Shown here one piece after another: positions 36,354-48,400 of a DNA stretch of 64,000 bases. The notes beneath the pieces are model-generated. The model was not told where the DNA came from. It made no database searches and saw nothing but the letters and a program-made list of their open reading frames with translations. The position numbers and the translations under genes are program-made. The first letter of the stretch is position 1; each line of letters begins with the position of its first letter. Source of the DNA: Globisporangium splendens (taxonomy: Eukaryota; Oomycota; Peronosporomycetes; Pythiales; Pythiaceae); assembly GCA_006386115.1 (NCBI GenBank), contig VFIW01000102.1, positions 1 to 64,000 of the forward strand, written 5' to 3'.

Positions 36354-37157
36354 TCATACGCGGCCTAATGCGCGCTGCGTCGGGTACTTCTGGTCGCAGC
36401 TGGGACACAGGAAGAGTGCCTCCAAGTCGTACGCTGCGGCCGTGGGGCTGGACGCGTGGCTGCCGCAGCAGAGCGCGCAGTGCAGGCTCCAAAAGTCCCC
36501 GCTCGCGCCGTCGCCCTCAAACGCATTCGCCATGTGCAGCACGTCGCTCGAGCTCGACGGACTCGTTTTTTCGCTCTTCCCGAGGTCGTTCCCGCCGCTT
36601 GCTGTTGTCGTGGAGCCTGAGGAGGTTGTTGAGACCTTGAGCTTCTTCAGCGTTGGCGCGTCCTTGTCGTTTAGTTTGCTTGCTTCTTTCTTTAACGACA
36701 CCGCCGTGGCAGATTTTGGCGACACGAGCTCGTTGTGCGGCAGCTTGATCGAGTTTTTCGGCGGTCGACCGCGTCCGCAGTAAATCACCACGCCCTTGCC
36801 GTTCGCATCCTTGACGCTCACATTCACATTCCGCGGCGATCTTTTCGCATTGCCTATTCGTATATATAAAACCACACACCGCAGCTAAGTACATGCTCAC
36901 AGACGCAACATATAAGCAAAAAATAAACGAAACGTACGCTGTATCCGCGGCGCCGATGCTCTAGGCGTCGTGGCGCTCTCTCCGTCGCTGTCGGAGCTGT
37001 CGCTCGAGCGGGTGTCGCTGTGACCCGAGGCCTCCTGCGCCGTCTTGCGCAGCAGGAACGCCAGCTGCTGCCGCTCCGTCATCAGGCTCGCGTTCACGTC
37101 GCCCATGCCGCCGCGGTGGTCGTCTCCGTTGTGCGGATGGCGCTTCGGACGCAGCAT
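36354..37157 (-). CDS. Small nuclear-type protein with AT-hook and carboxy-terminal cysteine pairs
   Basis: Two exons give 239 residues: 37,157-36,938 and 36,853-36,354, with an 84-bp intron (GTACGT...TAG) that keeps the frame. Residues 1-75 are polar with an aspartate/serine run. An AT-hook core (GRGRPPK) occurs in the middle, followed by a lysine/serine-rich stretch. The end has CALCCGSH and CPSC, four to five cysteines that could bind zinc. AT-hooks bind the minor groove of AT-rich DNA, so a chromatin role is likely but inferred. No closer family is recognised. Confidence 0.65.
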
Positions 37158-39063
37158 CTTCGCTAGTTATCTATTTCTCGGCAACAAATAAAGCAAGGAC
37201 GCAAATGCAAGTTGCGCTTGTCGAGTGCTTGCTGGTGTTGAAAGTGCGCGTAGACACTTGCTGCAGACTTGTCGAGTTGCTTGCGGACTTGTTGGGCTGC
37301 TTGCTTGCAGACGTGTGCTTTGTTCGGTGTGGCTGCTGCCTGCCGTCGTCGTCGTGAGGTGAGGAGGCAACTTGCGTGCTGCTGCTGCTCATACAAACGC
37401 ACAGACAGAACCTTCTGCACACTCACACACTCACACACTCGCACATGCGCACCTTGCTTTCGAGGTTTTAGTTGCGACACACCCACGCACACACCAACAC
37501 AGGGGTAGGGCCGCTGTGGTGCAGGTTCTTGTTGGGAGGGGAAGGGGGAGATGGAGAAAATAAAACACAAGCATCTCTATATATTTCGCAGCATACACTT
37601 TCTCTGTCATATCCGTCCACAGTTATGGGGTGCGTCTGCAGAGTAGGGGAAAGATAAAATGTGTAGGTGAGGTAGGTACCGTCGGTCACGAAAAGGGACA
37701 GCTTTTTTTCTTCCCAGCAGCTGGCACGACAGATTTTTAGTTTACCAGCATTTTCTGCATTTTTTACGAATGTGTCTGCTCTGGTGTCGATATCTGCATA
37801 CTCAAGCCCATAGAAATATTCGAGTTCTTCAGAAAGACTCGCCTGTCAGATCAGACGAAAGGGTGTCAACCGGCGCAAACTGGATACAAACTCACAAACA
37901 AAATAAACGGAAAGAGCCCATCAGTTGATGGCTGCAGGAAAAAGCAGCGTTCCCCCCATCACGCACGCGCAACCTACCGGTAAACTACAGTACCAATGAA
38001 GTAACACAAAAATATCGAAAGGAGACAGCGATATGATTGGCTCGTTGCGAGAAAGCACGCACTTTTTTCACAGAATAGAGATAACTAGTACCAGTTGTAA
38101 AAGGTATATCTATATTCAGAGGAGGGAATCAAAACATGCAGGAACGAACAATCAATCAACCGCGAACGAAAGGAAAATGTTCACAAGCATGTTTCATTCC
38201 ACAGCATGTGCATCGCTTGTGCATAGCAGCGAATATGAGTGTGCATTTGTGTGGATGCCATGCACAAGCGGCGAAATGCTGTCAGGAAGCTAGACAGAGC
38301 AGCTGGTCTTTAAGGAAATCTGCTTATCAGCGTCACAAGCGTTTCTGTTTCCTCGTCGCTGTTGATGCTCTTCGCAGGTGCGCTGTATCTGTTTATACAG
38401 AAAATTCACTTGCACACTTTCTCGCTTGAAAGCACAATTGTTGTTATATCTCACCAACTCGTCTATTTGTTACGAGCGACTGCTTCGCGATCTGCACGTA
38501 AGTTCGCAATGCAGCCCACCAACAATCTGATGCGCTCGTGCGAATGCTGCCAAAGTTCGGACAACCTGATTCTGACGAAATGTCATAACGGGTAAAATGC
38601 TTGCCATAGTGACAGTGCAGGAAAAAGCTGGTTGAAATGGCATCAGTGACCATGTAAACTGTGACTCACAGGGTCCTGACTAGTCTTGAGCGGGCTCAGA
38701 CACACATAATGCAATAAACGTTAATATGTCCAACAAAGACGCTGCTTTGAAGCACTTGAAACCACGTGACAGTTTATTATGTCGCCTTGTTGCACTGGGG
38801 AAATTGCGGCTGCATCAGGGAGTTTATCGGCACAGCACATAGGCGCATGCCGCACTGGCAGCACACACGTACATGCACAAAAGTGACGTCCATCATAAAG
38901 ACCTCAGCAATGTCGCTCTCTTGACAACTGCAGTTTGACAGGAAAAGACGGCAATTGCATGTAACAATCAGAACGAAAGGTGTTGTGACAAAAAGAACCG
39001 TGACTCCCTCAGCTCGAGAATCAGGACAATGAATGACGGTCTCATGACAGTCACCTCACAAAG
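37158..39063. other. Intergenic region between AT-hook gene and CFAP44
   Basis: No gene can be supported. Bases 37,250-37,320 carry degenerate repeats of ACTTG/GCTTG, and 37,425-37,505 carry CA-rich simple sequence; both lie on the promoter side of the AT-hook gene. The remainder shows only short, family-less frames. Confidence 0.5.
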
Positions 39064-42000
39064 CTACATCCGCGGCGCGTACACCTTGCCGTCTTTGCCG
39101 CGCAAGAGCCCAATTTCTTGCTTCAGTGCCTCCACTTCGCGCGACTGGAGCTTCACCAGTTTCGCCAACTTGTTGCGCTCGCGCATCTCTTGCTCGAGAA
39201 GCTCCGTGTCGTCATTGAGCACGCTTTGGCTCACGTTCGCTTGGTTGAGCTCTTTCTCAAGCGCAAACTGGCGCTCATTCAGTTCAGCGATGCGGGACAG
39301 CAGCGCCGTGTTCTGCTCCGTGGCCTGGAGGATCTGGAGCTTGAGCTGTTGCTGCGACTGCTTCACCTTGAGCACCTCGCGTTCGTTCTCAATCTCTTTG
39401 ACACGCACCTTTGCCTGCAAGTCGTTTAGTTTCGTCGTATCGCACGCCTTGTCGAGCACTTCAATGTCGACCAGTTGTCCGAACTTGAGCAGTTGGAGCT
39501 GCTCGCATCGGTGCTGAATGTCCGCAATGGTCCCCTGTTGCACTTTCTTCTCCCTCGCAAGAAGGTTCTGCTGTTTGTGGAGATCTTTGAACTGCTGGCG
39601 AAGACTCTTGTTCTCCTTTTGCAGACTATCAATGCGTTCCGCGAGGTTGTCGAAAGACTGCATTGTAAACACGAGGCAATTGGCCGATTGCTCGGGAACC
39701 TCCCATTTCCCACCAGGTCGCGATTCGAGGCAACGGATCTGGTGCTTGCTGAGTGCAACGACCACATCGAGCTGATTGAAGCGCGTTTGCTTTTCGCTCT
39801 GGAATTGCTGGATGTCGTGCTCTGTTGCTTGGAGCTCCTTGTCGATCTGACGCTGCTTTGCGACCTGGCGCTCGTTGCTCTTCTTGAGCTCCTCCATTGC
39901 CTTCGTCAGATCGCTCATCGCATCGTCCACATCCGCGCGCTTTTCGCGCACAGCCAGCACCTTTTCATAAAGCTGCAAATCGCATCCCGGCGGACACACA
40001 TCGTCTTCGTCATCATCGTCGTCGTCATTCTCGTCATAGCCGTCATCGTCGTCTTCTTCTTCGTCGTCATCGTCGTCCGCGTTTTCGTTCTCGCGACTCG
40101 GGTCGTTTGCGTCTCCATCACCTCCATCTTTGCCCTCTTTGCCTGCACCATTCGCGCCAGGTTTCTTCTTTGGACGCTTGATTTTCTTCTTGAAGATCTT
40201 TTGCAGCGCAGCAAAGTTTGGGTGTTGGGTGCTGCCGCTGTTACCATTCACGGTGGTCAGGAACTCGCTCTGGATCGCTTTCTCTTGCTTGCTCCATTCC
40301 TCGTGCTCTTTCTTCTTGTTGCTCAGATTCTCTTGAATCTCGTTGATTTCAGCGACGACTTGTGCCTTTTCGCTTTTGCTTTTGTTCAATTTCGAGCTCA
40401 AAAGGTTCTCCTTGCTCTCAAATTGCTCGAGCAGTACTGCTCCATTACCTGTGGATGATCTGCTGTTGGCGCCGCTGGGGTCGTTCATCGCGCTCGCTGT
40501 CGCTTTCTTTGCAACGCGTCGAGCTTCGGATGAGTCGTTCGTGTGAATCTCGTTCAGACGCTTTTGCAAAACTACTGCCATTTTCATGGTGCGGAACGAC
40601 TGCACGCTCAGCCCATTTTCAAACGCATGGAGCGTGATCAACTCCACAGCAAGTGGACTCACGTGCGTCTCCCGCATTTTCATCAGCAGCAATTCCTCTC
40701 GCTCGACTGCACATGCAAGCTCTTTTCGAACTTCTTCACACGCAGCATCCCCAATTTTGGTCAGCAATTCTCCATAATCGAGATCAATTTCCCACTCACT
40801 GTCATCCAAACGGCTCTCGGGTGGATACGTGGCATTTAAAGCCTTTAGCTCCTGCAACTGCTTGCGCATACAGTGCACCACGTCACGTGTGCGATCCTGT
40901 TTGGTTTTCGTAGCACTGCCCTTTGCGTCTGCCTCACTTTTTAATTTGGCGTCTTCGATCGTGTAGGCATCTCTCGGGTTCTGGATATCCGGCACCTCGA
41001 GAAGGTTCAGAAGACTGCCAGTCGGAGCTTCTGCGTCGTCCAAGGGGAATGCAGCATCGACGAGACCCACTTCACTGTCTGGATCGCTGACAAGCCGAAC
41101 AACTCCTCGAAAAATCTCGTCGTCTGTTGCAGTCGGTGGTGAAGAATCGTCCGAGGCTTCCAGTTTGCTCGATAAGTAGCTTGAGTACGCTTTCGCTCGA
41201 TGGAAGGATGGAAGCGAGGTCAGCTCGCTCCCTAAAGAGTTCACTGCATTTGCCATGCCACCTGTATCGTCGCCGTTGTTCTTCTCATCGGCTAATGCTT
41301 TTTGAAGCAGATCCATCTGCGCCTTCTGCTTTTCCATTGCCTGATCTCCGACGATCTTTGCTTCCGCCAGCAGGTTGTCGTACTTGTCGCTCAAAATCCT
41401 CGCAGAAAATTCCAGTTTGTCGTGATGGAGGCGGCAGATACTCAGGTTCCCATCACAACCAGCTGCCAGCACGAAGGAATCGTCGAAGGACAACGCGAGT
41501 TGTAGTCGGCTACTGCTCCCATTGCTCTCGGAACCTCCGCTGGAATGAGCCGAGTAATCATGGAACTCACCAGTGAGAAATGCGTGCAGTTTGTTGGCAC
41601 ACGCTCTCGATGGGGTTTGAATACGTTTGTGCGAACCCAGATGCGCTTGACTAGATCCATCAAGAAGACTCGAATCAGACCATCGCTGAACCCGACCGCC
41701 ACCTGACGACTTTCCACGACATGTTCGGTGATCAGCGCTCCGGGACTCGGGACCCAGGTGATGACAGTTGCTGCAGCTGGAGTGATCGCAGACGACAGAG
41801 TGCTCCCACCTTCAGCAGCTGTATTGTTTGCTGTCGATGACGAGGTCACGGCTCCGAACAAAACCTGCTTCTTGACGTAATCCCATGCGCGAATACTTCC
41901 ATCATCCCCGCATGACGCTGCCAGATGCTCGTACGGAGAGCAGGCGATCCCTGTCGCCCGACCCGTGTCGTTTGGAAGATAGTTGCGCTCAACGTAAGAC

Positions 42001-43178
42001 TCCTCTCCCTCCATCACGAGCAAGTGCACACTGCCTTTCCCGTCCTGAATGAGATACCTGGAGGCACTCTCTTTGATCACTGAACGAATATCCATAAGTG
42101 GCTCGATCAGAATCTGCTTTTTCATGGGCACCAGTGCAACGGTATCATCCGGCGGCACATCGGCGCGATCGATCGTGTCGAAACTCCAAAATCTCACGTA
42201 GCCATCTCTCCCTGCAGTCACGATCTGGCTTTCATCCGGACCATAGTCAACGACGTTGATAGCTCCATTGTGCGGAGCATGGCGACGCGATGTCAGGATC
42301 TCGCACTTGATAAAGTTGCCATCCCAGAGCAAAAGCACGCCGCGCTCGGTACCACTAAGTACTTTCTTGTCGGGGAGCACGCAGAACGCTTCGATGTCAC
42401 TCAACTCGCTTTTCCCGAACTTGCCAATATCACCCTGGAGCTTGAGACCAGTAAATGTGGACGCCATTCGCCACATGCGAATGTGGCCGACACCGCTGGT
42501 CGCGAGAAAGCCACTATCATTCGGCGCGAATTGCACACTAAATACGTCTTGGCCGAATGCTTTGCACCGTAAAATCGTCTGTTGTTGGCGCCAGTTCCAG
42601 ACTGACAAGAGGTAATCAGGGGCTCCACCAACCGAGGCCAGCTTCTCGCCGTCTTGACTGAACACGATGCTGCTGTATGAAAACTCGGTCCCATTACGCA
42701 GCACGCCGCACACCTTGGCACTTGGGTACCTGTAAATCGTGATGTTGGGCTTGATTCCTTTTTCACCGACTGCAAAGAATCGCTTAGATGGATGCACAGC
42801 GAGACTTCCGATACCACCACCGCCAAATCCAAAGAGATACCGCCGCTCCAGGATGGCATTTCTTCGTTCATTTCGCTGCTTATTTTCAGTGCTGAACGGT
42901 GCAAGCGTTAAAATCTGGACAGTATTACCCGCTGCTGTAAGGATGATGCCGCCATGAACGCTGTCTTTCCTCGGCTCGAGGAAGTGGACGATGTGGCGCT
43001 TACCGGTATCCAGACCACAGATCTCGGAGAATATCAAGTGATCCCTCGAGATTTCCCACTTGTGCAATGGCCGAGCAAGCTGATGATTTTCGAGGATGCT
43101 GCTTCCATCTTCATCAAGTATCTCTGCGGCACTATCTGCTTTCCCTGGACTCACAGGAGCAGCAACTTCTTCCGTCAT
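39064..43178 (-). CDS. CFAP44: Cilia- and flagella-associated protein 44 (WD40 plus coiled coil)
   Basis: CFAP44 is an axonemal protein that with CFAP43 tethers the inner-arm dynein I1/f head, needed for flagellar beating. The amino-terminal part (43,178-about 41,600) holds WD40 repeats closely following the CFAP44 order: GGIGSLAVHPSKRFFAVGEKG, SSIVFSQDGEKLASVGGAPD and FTGLKLQGDIGKFG are diagnostic. The rest (about 41,500-39,064) is long coiled coil with an acidic run of aspartates and glutamates near 40,000-40,080. About 1,350-1,390 residues in total, shorter than animal CFAP44. The two halves are in different frames: the first ends near KPHRERV at 41,603-41,620, the second resumes near RLQLALSFDD. 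A short intron (a GC-AG type would fit) or an indel must lie between. Signals flagellate zoospores. Confidence 0.85.
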
Positions 43179-43563
43179 TGTTGCTTGCTCGCGCTCTTCT
43201 GTCTTTGCCCGGCGGTCGGAATGTGAGTCGGCGCGTGTGGGTATTCCCGCAAATCTGTACAGACGGGAGTTCCAAACGAGCGTGACCTTTCGCTAGCCTT
43301 GCAGGGAGGGACTGCTTCCTTGCTTAACCGTCTTCGCTCAATACCTACACAAAAAAGGACTGCGGATTGACGAGTGGGCTTGTCACCTGATCGATTGTTT
43401 GCTCCATCGTGTGGATCACCTGAACATCTCATTTGTACATAAGACAACCTCGGCATGCAAGCGAGAGCTTACTGAGTGCATTAACGCGGGGTAGAGTCAT
43501 TGATGAGTGCAGCAAAAATCCAAACATATCGTGGGCATACATTATATAGCAACTTCAGGACCC

Positions 43564-45125
43564 TTACGCTTTTTCATGAATAGCTTTCAGCAACTCTGTG
43601 TTGTAATACTGCGCGGCCAGCTGCAATCGGGAGTACATCTACATGACAAACAATACGATCATCACCAGTCCTGTTATGACGCATTCCAACTGATTTTCAC
43701 ACTATGCATTGTTATTTGTCGCACCTGCTGGATCTCCTGGAGTTCTTTCTGGTACTTGAGCTCATCTTCCCGCATCTTGCGCTCGATCTCTCGACTGCCT
43801 TCGTTGTTTGCAGCGACCCGTTGGCGGATATCGGAGTTCGCGCTCTCTAACTGGTGGAGCTCTTCCTGTGCGGCTTTGAGAGCTTGATCTGCTGCCTGGT
43901 CCTTAATGCGAGACTCCTCTTTGTACCGCTCAAAGAGTTCACGTTTTTGCTCCACCAGTTTCTCCATTCGCTTCCGTTGCGCGATAATCTCTACGGTCTT
44001 TCGTTCGTTTTCTGCGATTTCCTTTTTCTGCATCTTGACCTGTTCTTTCGCGTCTTTGCATTTCTGAATGTCTTGTTCAGCGTCGCGCATCAGCTCGATT
44101 GTTTTCAGCATGTCCTTCTCGGCACGCGCGAATGTATCCGAGTACGCGAGCAGCTCTCGGTGTCGGCGCTCCATCGCGTTGACCTCCTCCTTGGCGTCTT
44201 CCAATGAAACGGCAATGCTCTCAATTTCCTATAAAATACACCGATAATTAGCAACACAACGCATTGTAATGCTGGACACCAGCAGTTTGCACAGTACCTT
44301 TTTGACGCGTTCGGGAGAATTCACGATCTTGCCGCGCAGACGCTCGATCTCCTTTTCTGCTTCGAGGATGTTGAACTGATACGACGTCATCTCATCGCGC
44401 AGCTCGTTGTTCTTGTTCTTCAACTCGCTGGTTTCGTGGCGCATGACGGCTTGGCGCTTGTTCAGCACGTTGATCTCTGTCTCCAGCTGCGCGGTTTCTT
44501 CCGTGATCTGTTTGATCGCGGGCGCCTCAGCTTCATGCTCCTGCAGCAGATCGTTCAGCTGGCGCTGCAGCAGTTCATTTTCCTCCTGCAGACTCATCTT
44601 CTTCTTGATCAAGTGGTCCGTCTCGCGCGTGAGTTCACTGAACGCGGCGAGTCGCTCTTCGCGGAACTTGGCAAAGTTGATCAGCGCGCTCAGCTGCCGT
44701 CGCACGCGCTTGGGCGTCGGCGTGAGGATGTCCTTGAGCCCAAAGTCGTACACGCCGCACGCCGTGAGCAGCTTGGCGGCCGTGCGGAAGAATGCGAGCT
44801 CCGGGATCGAGTCCTCGTGCAGCTCCGGGTAGCTCAGCGCACTGAGCCCCGCGAACGCCGGCTGGTTCATCTCTTCGCGCGTCACGCCCATGATGTTCTC
44901 GATGAACACCTCGAGCACCTTGCGGATGGCACCGGGGTCGCAGTTGCGGATCTCGTCCTCGGCCACGGGGATCTGCATCTCGCGCACGCACGCGAAGATC
45001 TCGCTCGGCTTGAGCAAAGGGAAGGAGTAGACCTGTCCGCCTGCGTTAGTGTTTGTATTGGCGGCGGGCGCCGCGCTCCCGTTGCCGCCGGACTTCTGCA
45101 TGAGTGTTGCTGGCAGAATGGTCAT
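43564..45125 (-). CDS. NUF2: Kinetochore protein NUF2
   Basis: NUF2 pairs with NDC80/HEC1 in the Ndc80 complex that attaches kinetochores to microtubules. Three exons give 462 residues: 45,125-44,298, 44,228-43,725 and 43,620-43,564. Introns of 69 and 104 bp have GT-AG borders, all phase 0. Residues about 30-145 are the calponin-homology-like head (YSFPLLKPSEIFACVRE, then FRTAAKLLTACGVYDFGLKD). Residues about 150-440 are coiled coil. The length is typical of the family (about 450-465). The tail (YYNTELLKAIHEKA) also fits. Divergently paired with the nucleotidyltransferase at 45,451. Confidence 0.9.
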
Positions 45126-45450
45126 TTCCGCACTTGCATGCGCGCCGAAAAGAAAAAAGGAAATTCAAAAACAAAAAGCAGATTTTCTGAGGTTATACGA
45201 TATGTGATTGGTTGAAATAGTTTCTTGTGGTATTCAATTTGCTGAAATATGCACGGGTAGGTCATCCATGGAGGCTTTTTTTAGCCAATTGACGTCAGTA
45301 ATGCGATTAATTTGGACGTATTTAATTGGCTAAAAAGGTAGAATGGGAGAGAATGTAGCCAATTAGACGGCGAATTCACTCACGTAGAAACAAAAATCCT
45401 TTTTTCGAGGCGTCATAGCCGCACAATCTAGGAAGAAGCCGCAAGACGCC
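45126..45450. promoter_or_regulatory. Bidirectional promoter region with CCAAT boxes and a CRE
   Basis: Only 325 bp separate the divergent starts of NUF2 and the nucleotidyltransferase. Inside are four CCAAT boxes in both orientations (ATTGG at 45,207 and 45,325; CCAAT at 45,285 and 45,359) and a perfect CRE, TGACGTCA, at 45,290-45,297. The middle two CCAAT boxes form a near-mirror pair (TTTAGCCAATT ... AATTGGCTAAA) around the CRE. Shared control is inferred. Confidence 0.55.
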
Positions 45451-48400
45451 ATGGACGCTGCCGCTCCGGATCCGCCAGCGCATGGATCGCAGCGGCACCG
45501 CGGCGGCCGCGGGAGGGGCTCACGATCTGGAGCAGGAGCAAACAAGAAGCAGCGCGAAGAAGGAGACGAGCGGACGGAGGCGAGCTCCCGGGGGCGAAAG
45601 GGGAAGGATGGGGGCGCCTCGGAAGCAGTGAAGACGAAGCGGCAGCAGAGAGTGTCCAAGAAGAAGCACTCGTCCCGGGAAGATTCAACGCTGCGTTCCG
45701 ATACACAGACGCGAGAGGAGACGACCGCCCAGCATGCTGATGACGAGGTTACGCAGCCACTGCATATTGACATTGCGGAGAATCCGAAGCCAGAAGTGAA
45801 TTCGAAAGGGAATCCGAACGGGAATCCAAACGGAGAATCCGAAGAAGTTGATGCGAAGAGTGCTGCCACCAATGCCGCTGCAGAAGACGCAAAGCGTGCG
45901 GATGTGCCACGTCGAGAGAGAAAGAAGAAGAAGGAGAGCGAGCACGAGAGCAAGCCGAAGGAGGACTTCTCCGTGGACTTGGTGACTGCGAGCAACTTCA
46001 AGGAGACTGCGTGGTTTACAGCGACTGGAGGCAATTTGCGGTTCGCGCAGTGGCTCTTTGGTCGCTGCCAGGGCATGGCGGATGTCACCACGATGGACAA
46101 TGCAAGCGTGTTGCAGCGAGTGCACCAATTGTATCGGCTCGAGAAGAAGATCCAGCAAGAGCTCTTGACTCGTCCGAGCCAGAGCGTTGATGCTGGTTCG
46201 AACGACGACGACGGAGAAGAGCACGAGAACGGCGATGGTACTGCTGCTGCAAATGCCGCTGAAGAGGAGCTGTGGTCTGTGGCCGCGATCGTGGACGAAG
46301 TGCGCAATGTGCTGCGCGTCTCGCGGAAGGAACTTCTCAAGCAGCAGGAGAAGAGCAAGAGCAGCCAGAAATCGAAGCAAAAGAAGTCGCTGGAACGCAC
46401 AGTTTACTCGGAGCTGATCGAAAATGCGACGGAGCTGCTGCTCAACCGCGCCAGCTTTGAGGAAATCCCAATTCTTGAGCGCTGGATGGAGTTTCTCAAC
46501 GAAGACGTCTTCGAAGGAGTGGAGTCACCGGAAGTGGAGCAAGAGTCCAGTGGCCCTGCCGCGAAAGAAGCGGAGCTGGAACCTTCAGCAAAGGATGGAA
46601 ACCTGGACGAAGCGGAGCAGCAGACTTTGGCAGAGAATGAAAGCGTAGAGGCAGTGGCAGCGAAAAACGCGGATGCGAAGCTGACAAAGCGTGAGAAGCG
46701 CCAGCAGAAGCAACAGCAGGGTAAGATCGTCGAAGCCGCGGTGTGCGAGCAGTTGGAGATTTGCATTGCGTTCCTACGCGAGTGCCAGCGTGTCGCGGAC
46801 GAAAACGGCAGGGACCAGCAAGCCCAGACAAAACTGTTACTGCTGTCCACGGAGTCACCGATCGCGGCGCAGTTGGTGAGCGAACTGAACCAGATCTACT
46901 CGGACATTCGGATCAATGTGTCGGACGAAGCGCGTCGCTTGAAGCTCACACGGGATTTACAGCAACTGTTCCGTCGAAAGATGGACAAGTGGCGCAAATG
47001 TGAAATGATCCTCTTTGGCAGCTCGTTGTCCCACTACGGCTCGATGAATTCGGACCTCGACTTGTGCTTGATCATGGACCCGTCGATCGCACTCACCTCG
47101 CCAACGCCAGTCCCGAAAACCACGACACCGAATGAGAAGACGGGTATTGTGAGCTCACGCATACTTCGGTCCATGATCAATGGGAAGACGAGCGGCGACG
47201 GCAATGTGGACCACGATCTGATGTCACTGCACGAGTTGCTTTATCAAGTCAAGAAGAGCATCGAGAAGACCACGGCGCTGCATCGCGATCTGGAAAAGAC
47301 GAAGACCCCGTCGCGCGGGCAGCTGAAGCAGATGCAGCAGCTCCGGTTCTTTCGCGCACACTTGGCGATGCTCCGCGATGCGATTCTGGACAGAATTGCA
47401 GCTGCAGGCGCCGAGGGTGGCAGCGAGGAAGCCGCTGATGCTGTTGCACAAACCGCTGCGACGCGAATGAAAGAGCTGGTTGCACGAAGCCGACGCCAAA
47501 GTGAGGATCTGTTCCGTATTAGGGTGATGCTTGAGCGCTCGAATTGCGAGATCCGTATGGTGATCAGTGGCGCGCGCATCCCTATCATTCGGTTTCGCCA
47601 CGTTCCGACGCAACTCGATTGCGATCTGTGCTTTGAGAATGTGCTCGCGACGCGGAATACGTTTCTGCTGCGCGCGTACGCGTCCTTTGACGAGCGCGCG
47701 CGGATCCTCGGACTCGCGATCAAGCACTGGGCCAAGCAGCGCGCGATCAACGACGCGTCCGTTGGGTTTCTCAGCTCCTACTCGTTTGTGCTGCTCACGG
47801 TGTATTTTTTACAAGTCGCAGCCAAGATTTTGCCAAACTTGCAAGACCCACAGCTGCTTGCAGACGCGAACGTCGCACCCGAGTACTACAATGGCGTCAA
47901 CATCGCGTTCTGCGCCGATCGTGCGACGGCCCAGCGATTCCACGAGTCGCGGGCTTCTGTGGATACTTCGCAGTACTCGTCGGCCACATTGCTGGTCTGG
48001 TTTTTCGAGTTCTACTCGACCCACTTTGACTTTGCGAAGCGCGTCGTGGCCATCCGCAGCCCCGACGTTGTCGTGGACAAACGCGTCAAGTGGGGCGTCC
48101 AAAAGGCAAAGGCGTGGCGCATGAGTATCGAGGATCCGCTGGAAACGGGGCGTGACCTCGGCTGTGTGTTGCAATTCAAAGGCCAGAGCAAGATCCTGCA
48201 AGAGGTCAAGCGCGCGCACAAGATGCTGAAGGAGGGTAAAAGCTTTACGGACATTGCCGTCCCAGTGCAGTCTGCGGCGACCAACAAGAAGGACAACGAA
48301 GCACGTGAGGACAAGAAGGAGAACAAAAAGAGCAAACATGAAGACTCGGTGTACCTGCTCACCCTCTGGAGCCACGACACGAAGCTGACAAAGGTGGACA

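Noticed and set aside
39475..40458. 327-codon plus-strand frame opposite the CFAP44 coiled coil
   Set aside because: Leucine/valine runs are the complement of lysine/glutamate/aspartate codons in the coiled coil; the apparent membrane helices are an artefact.
45363..46400. 345-codon minus-strand frame opposite the nucleotidyltransferase start
   Set aside because: Serine-, arginine- and phenylalanine-rich mirror frame of a low-complexity acidic region.
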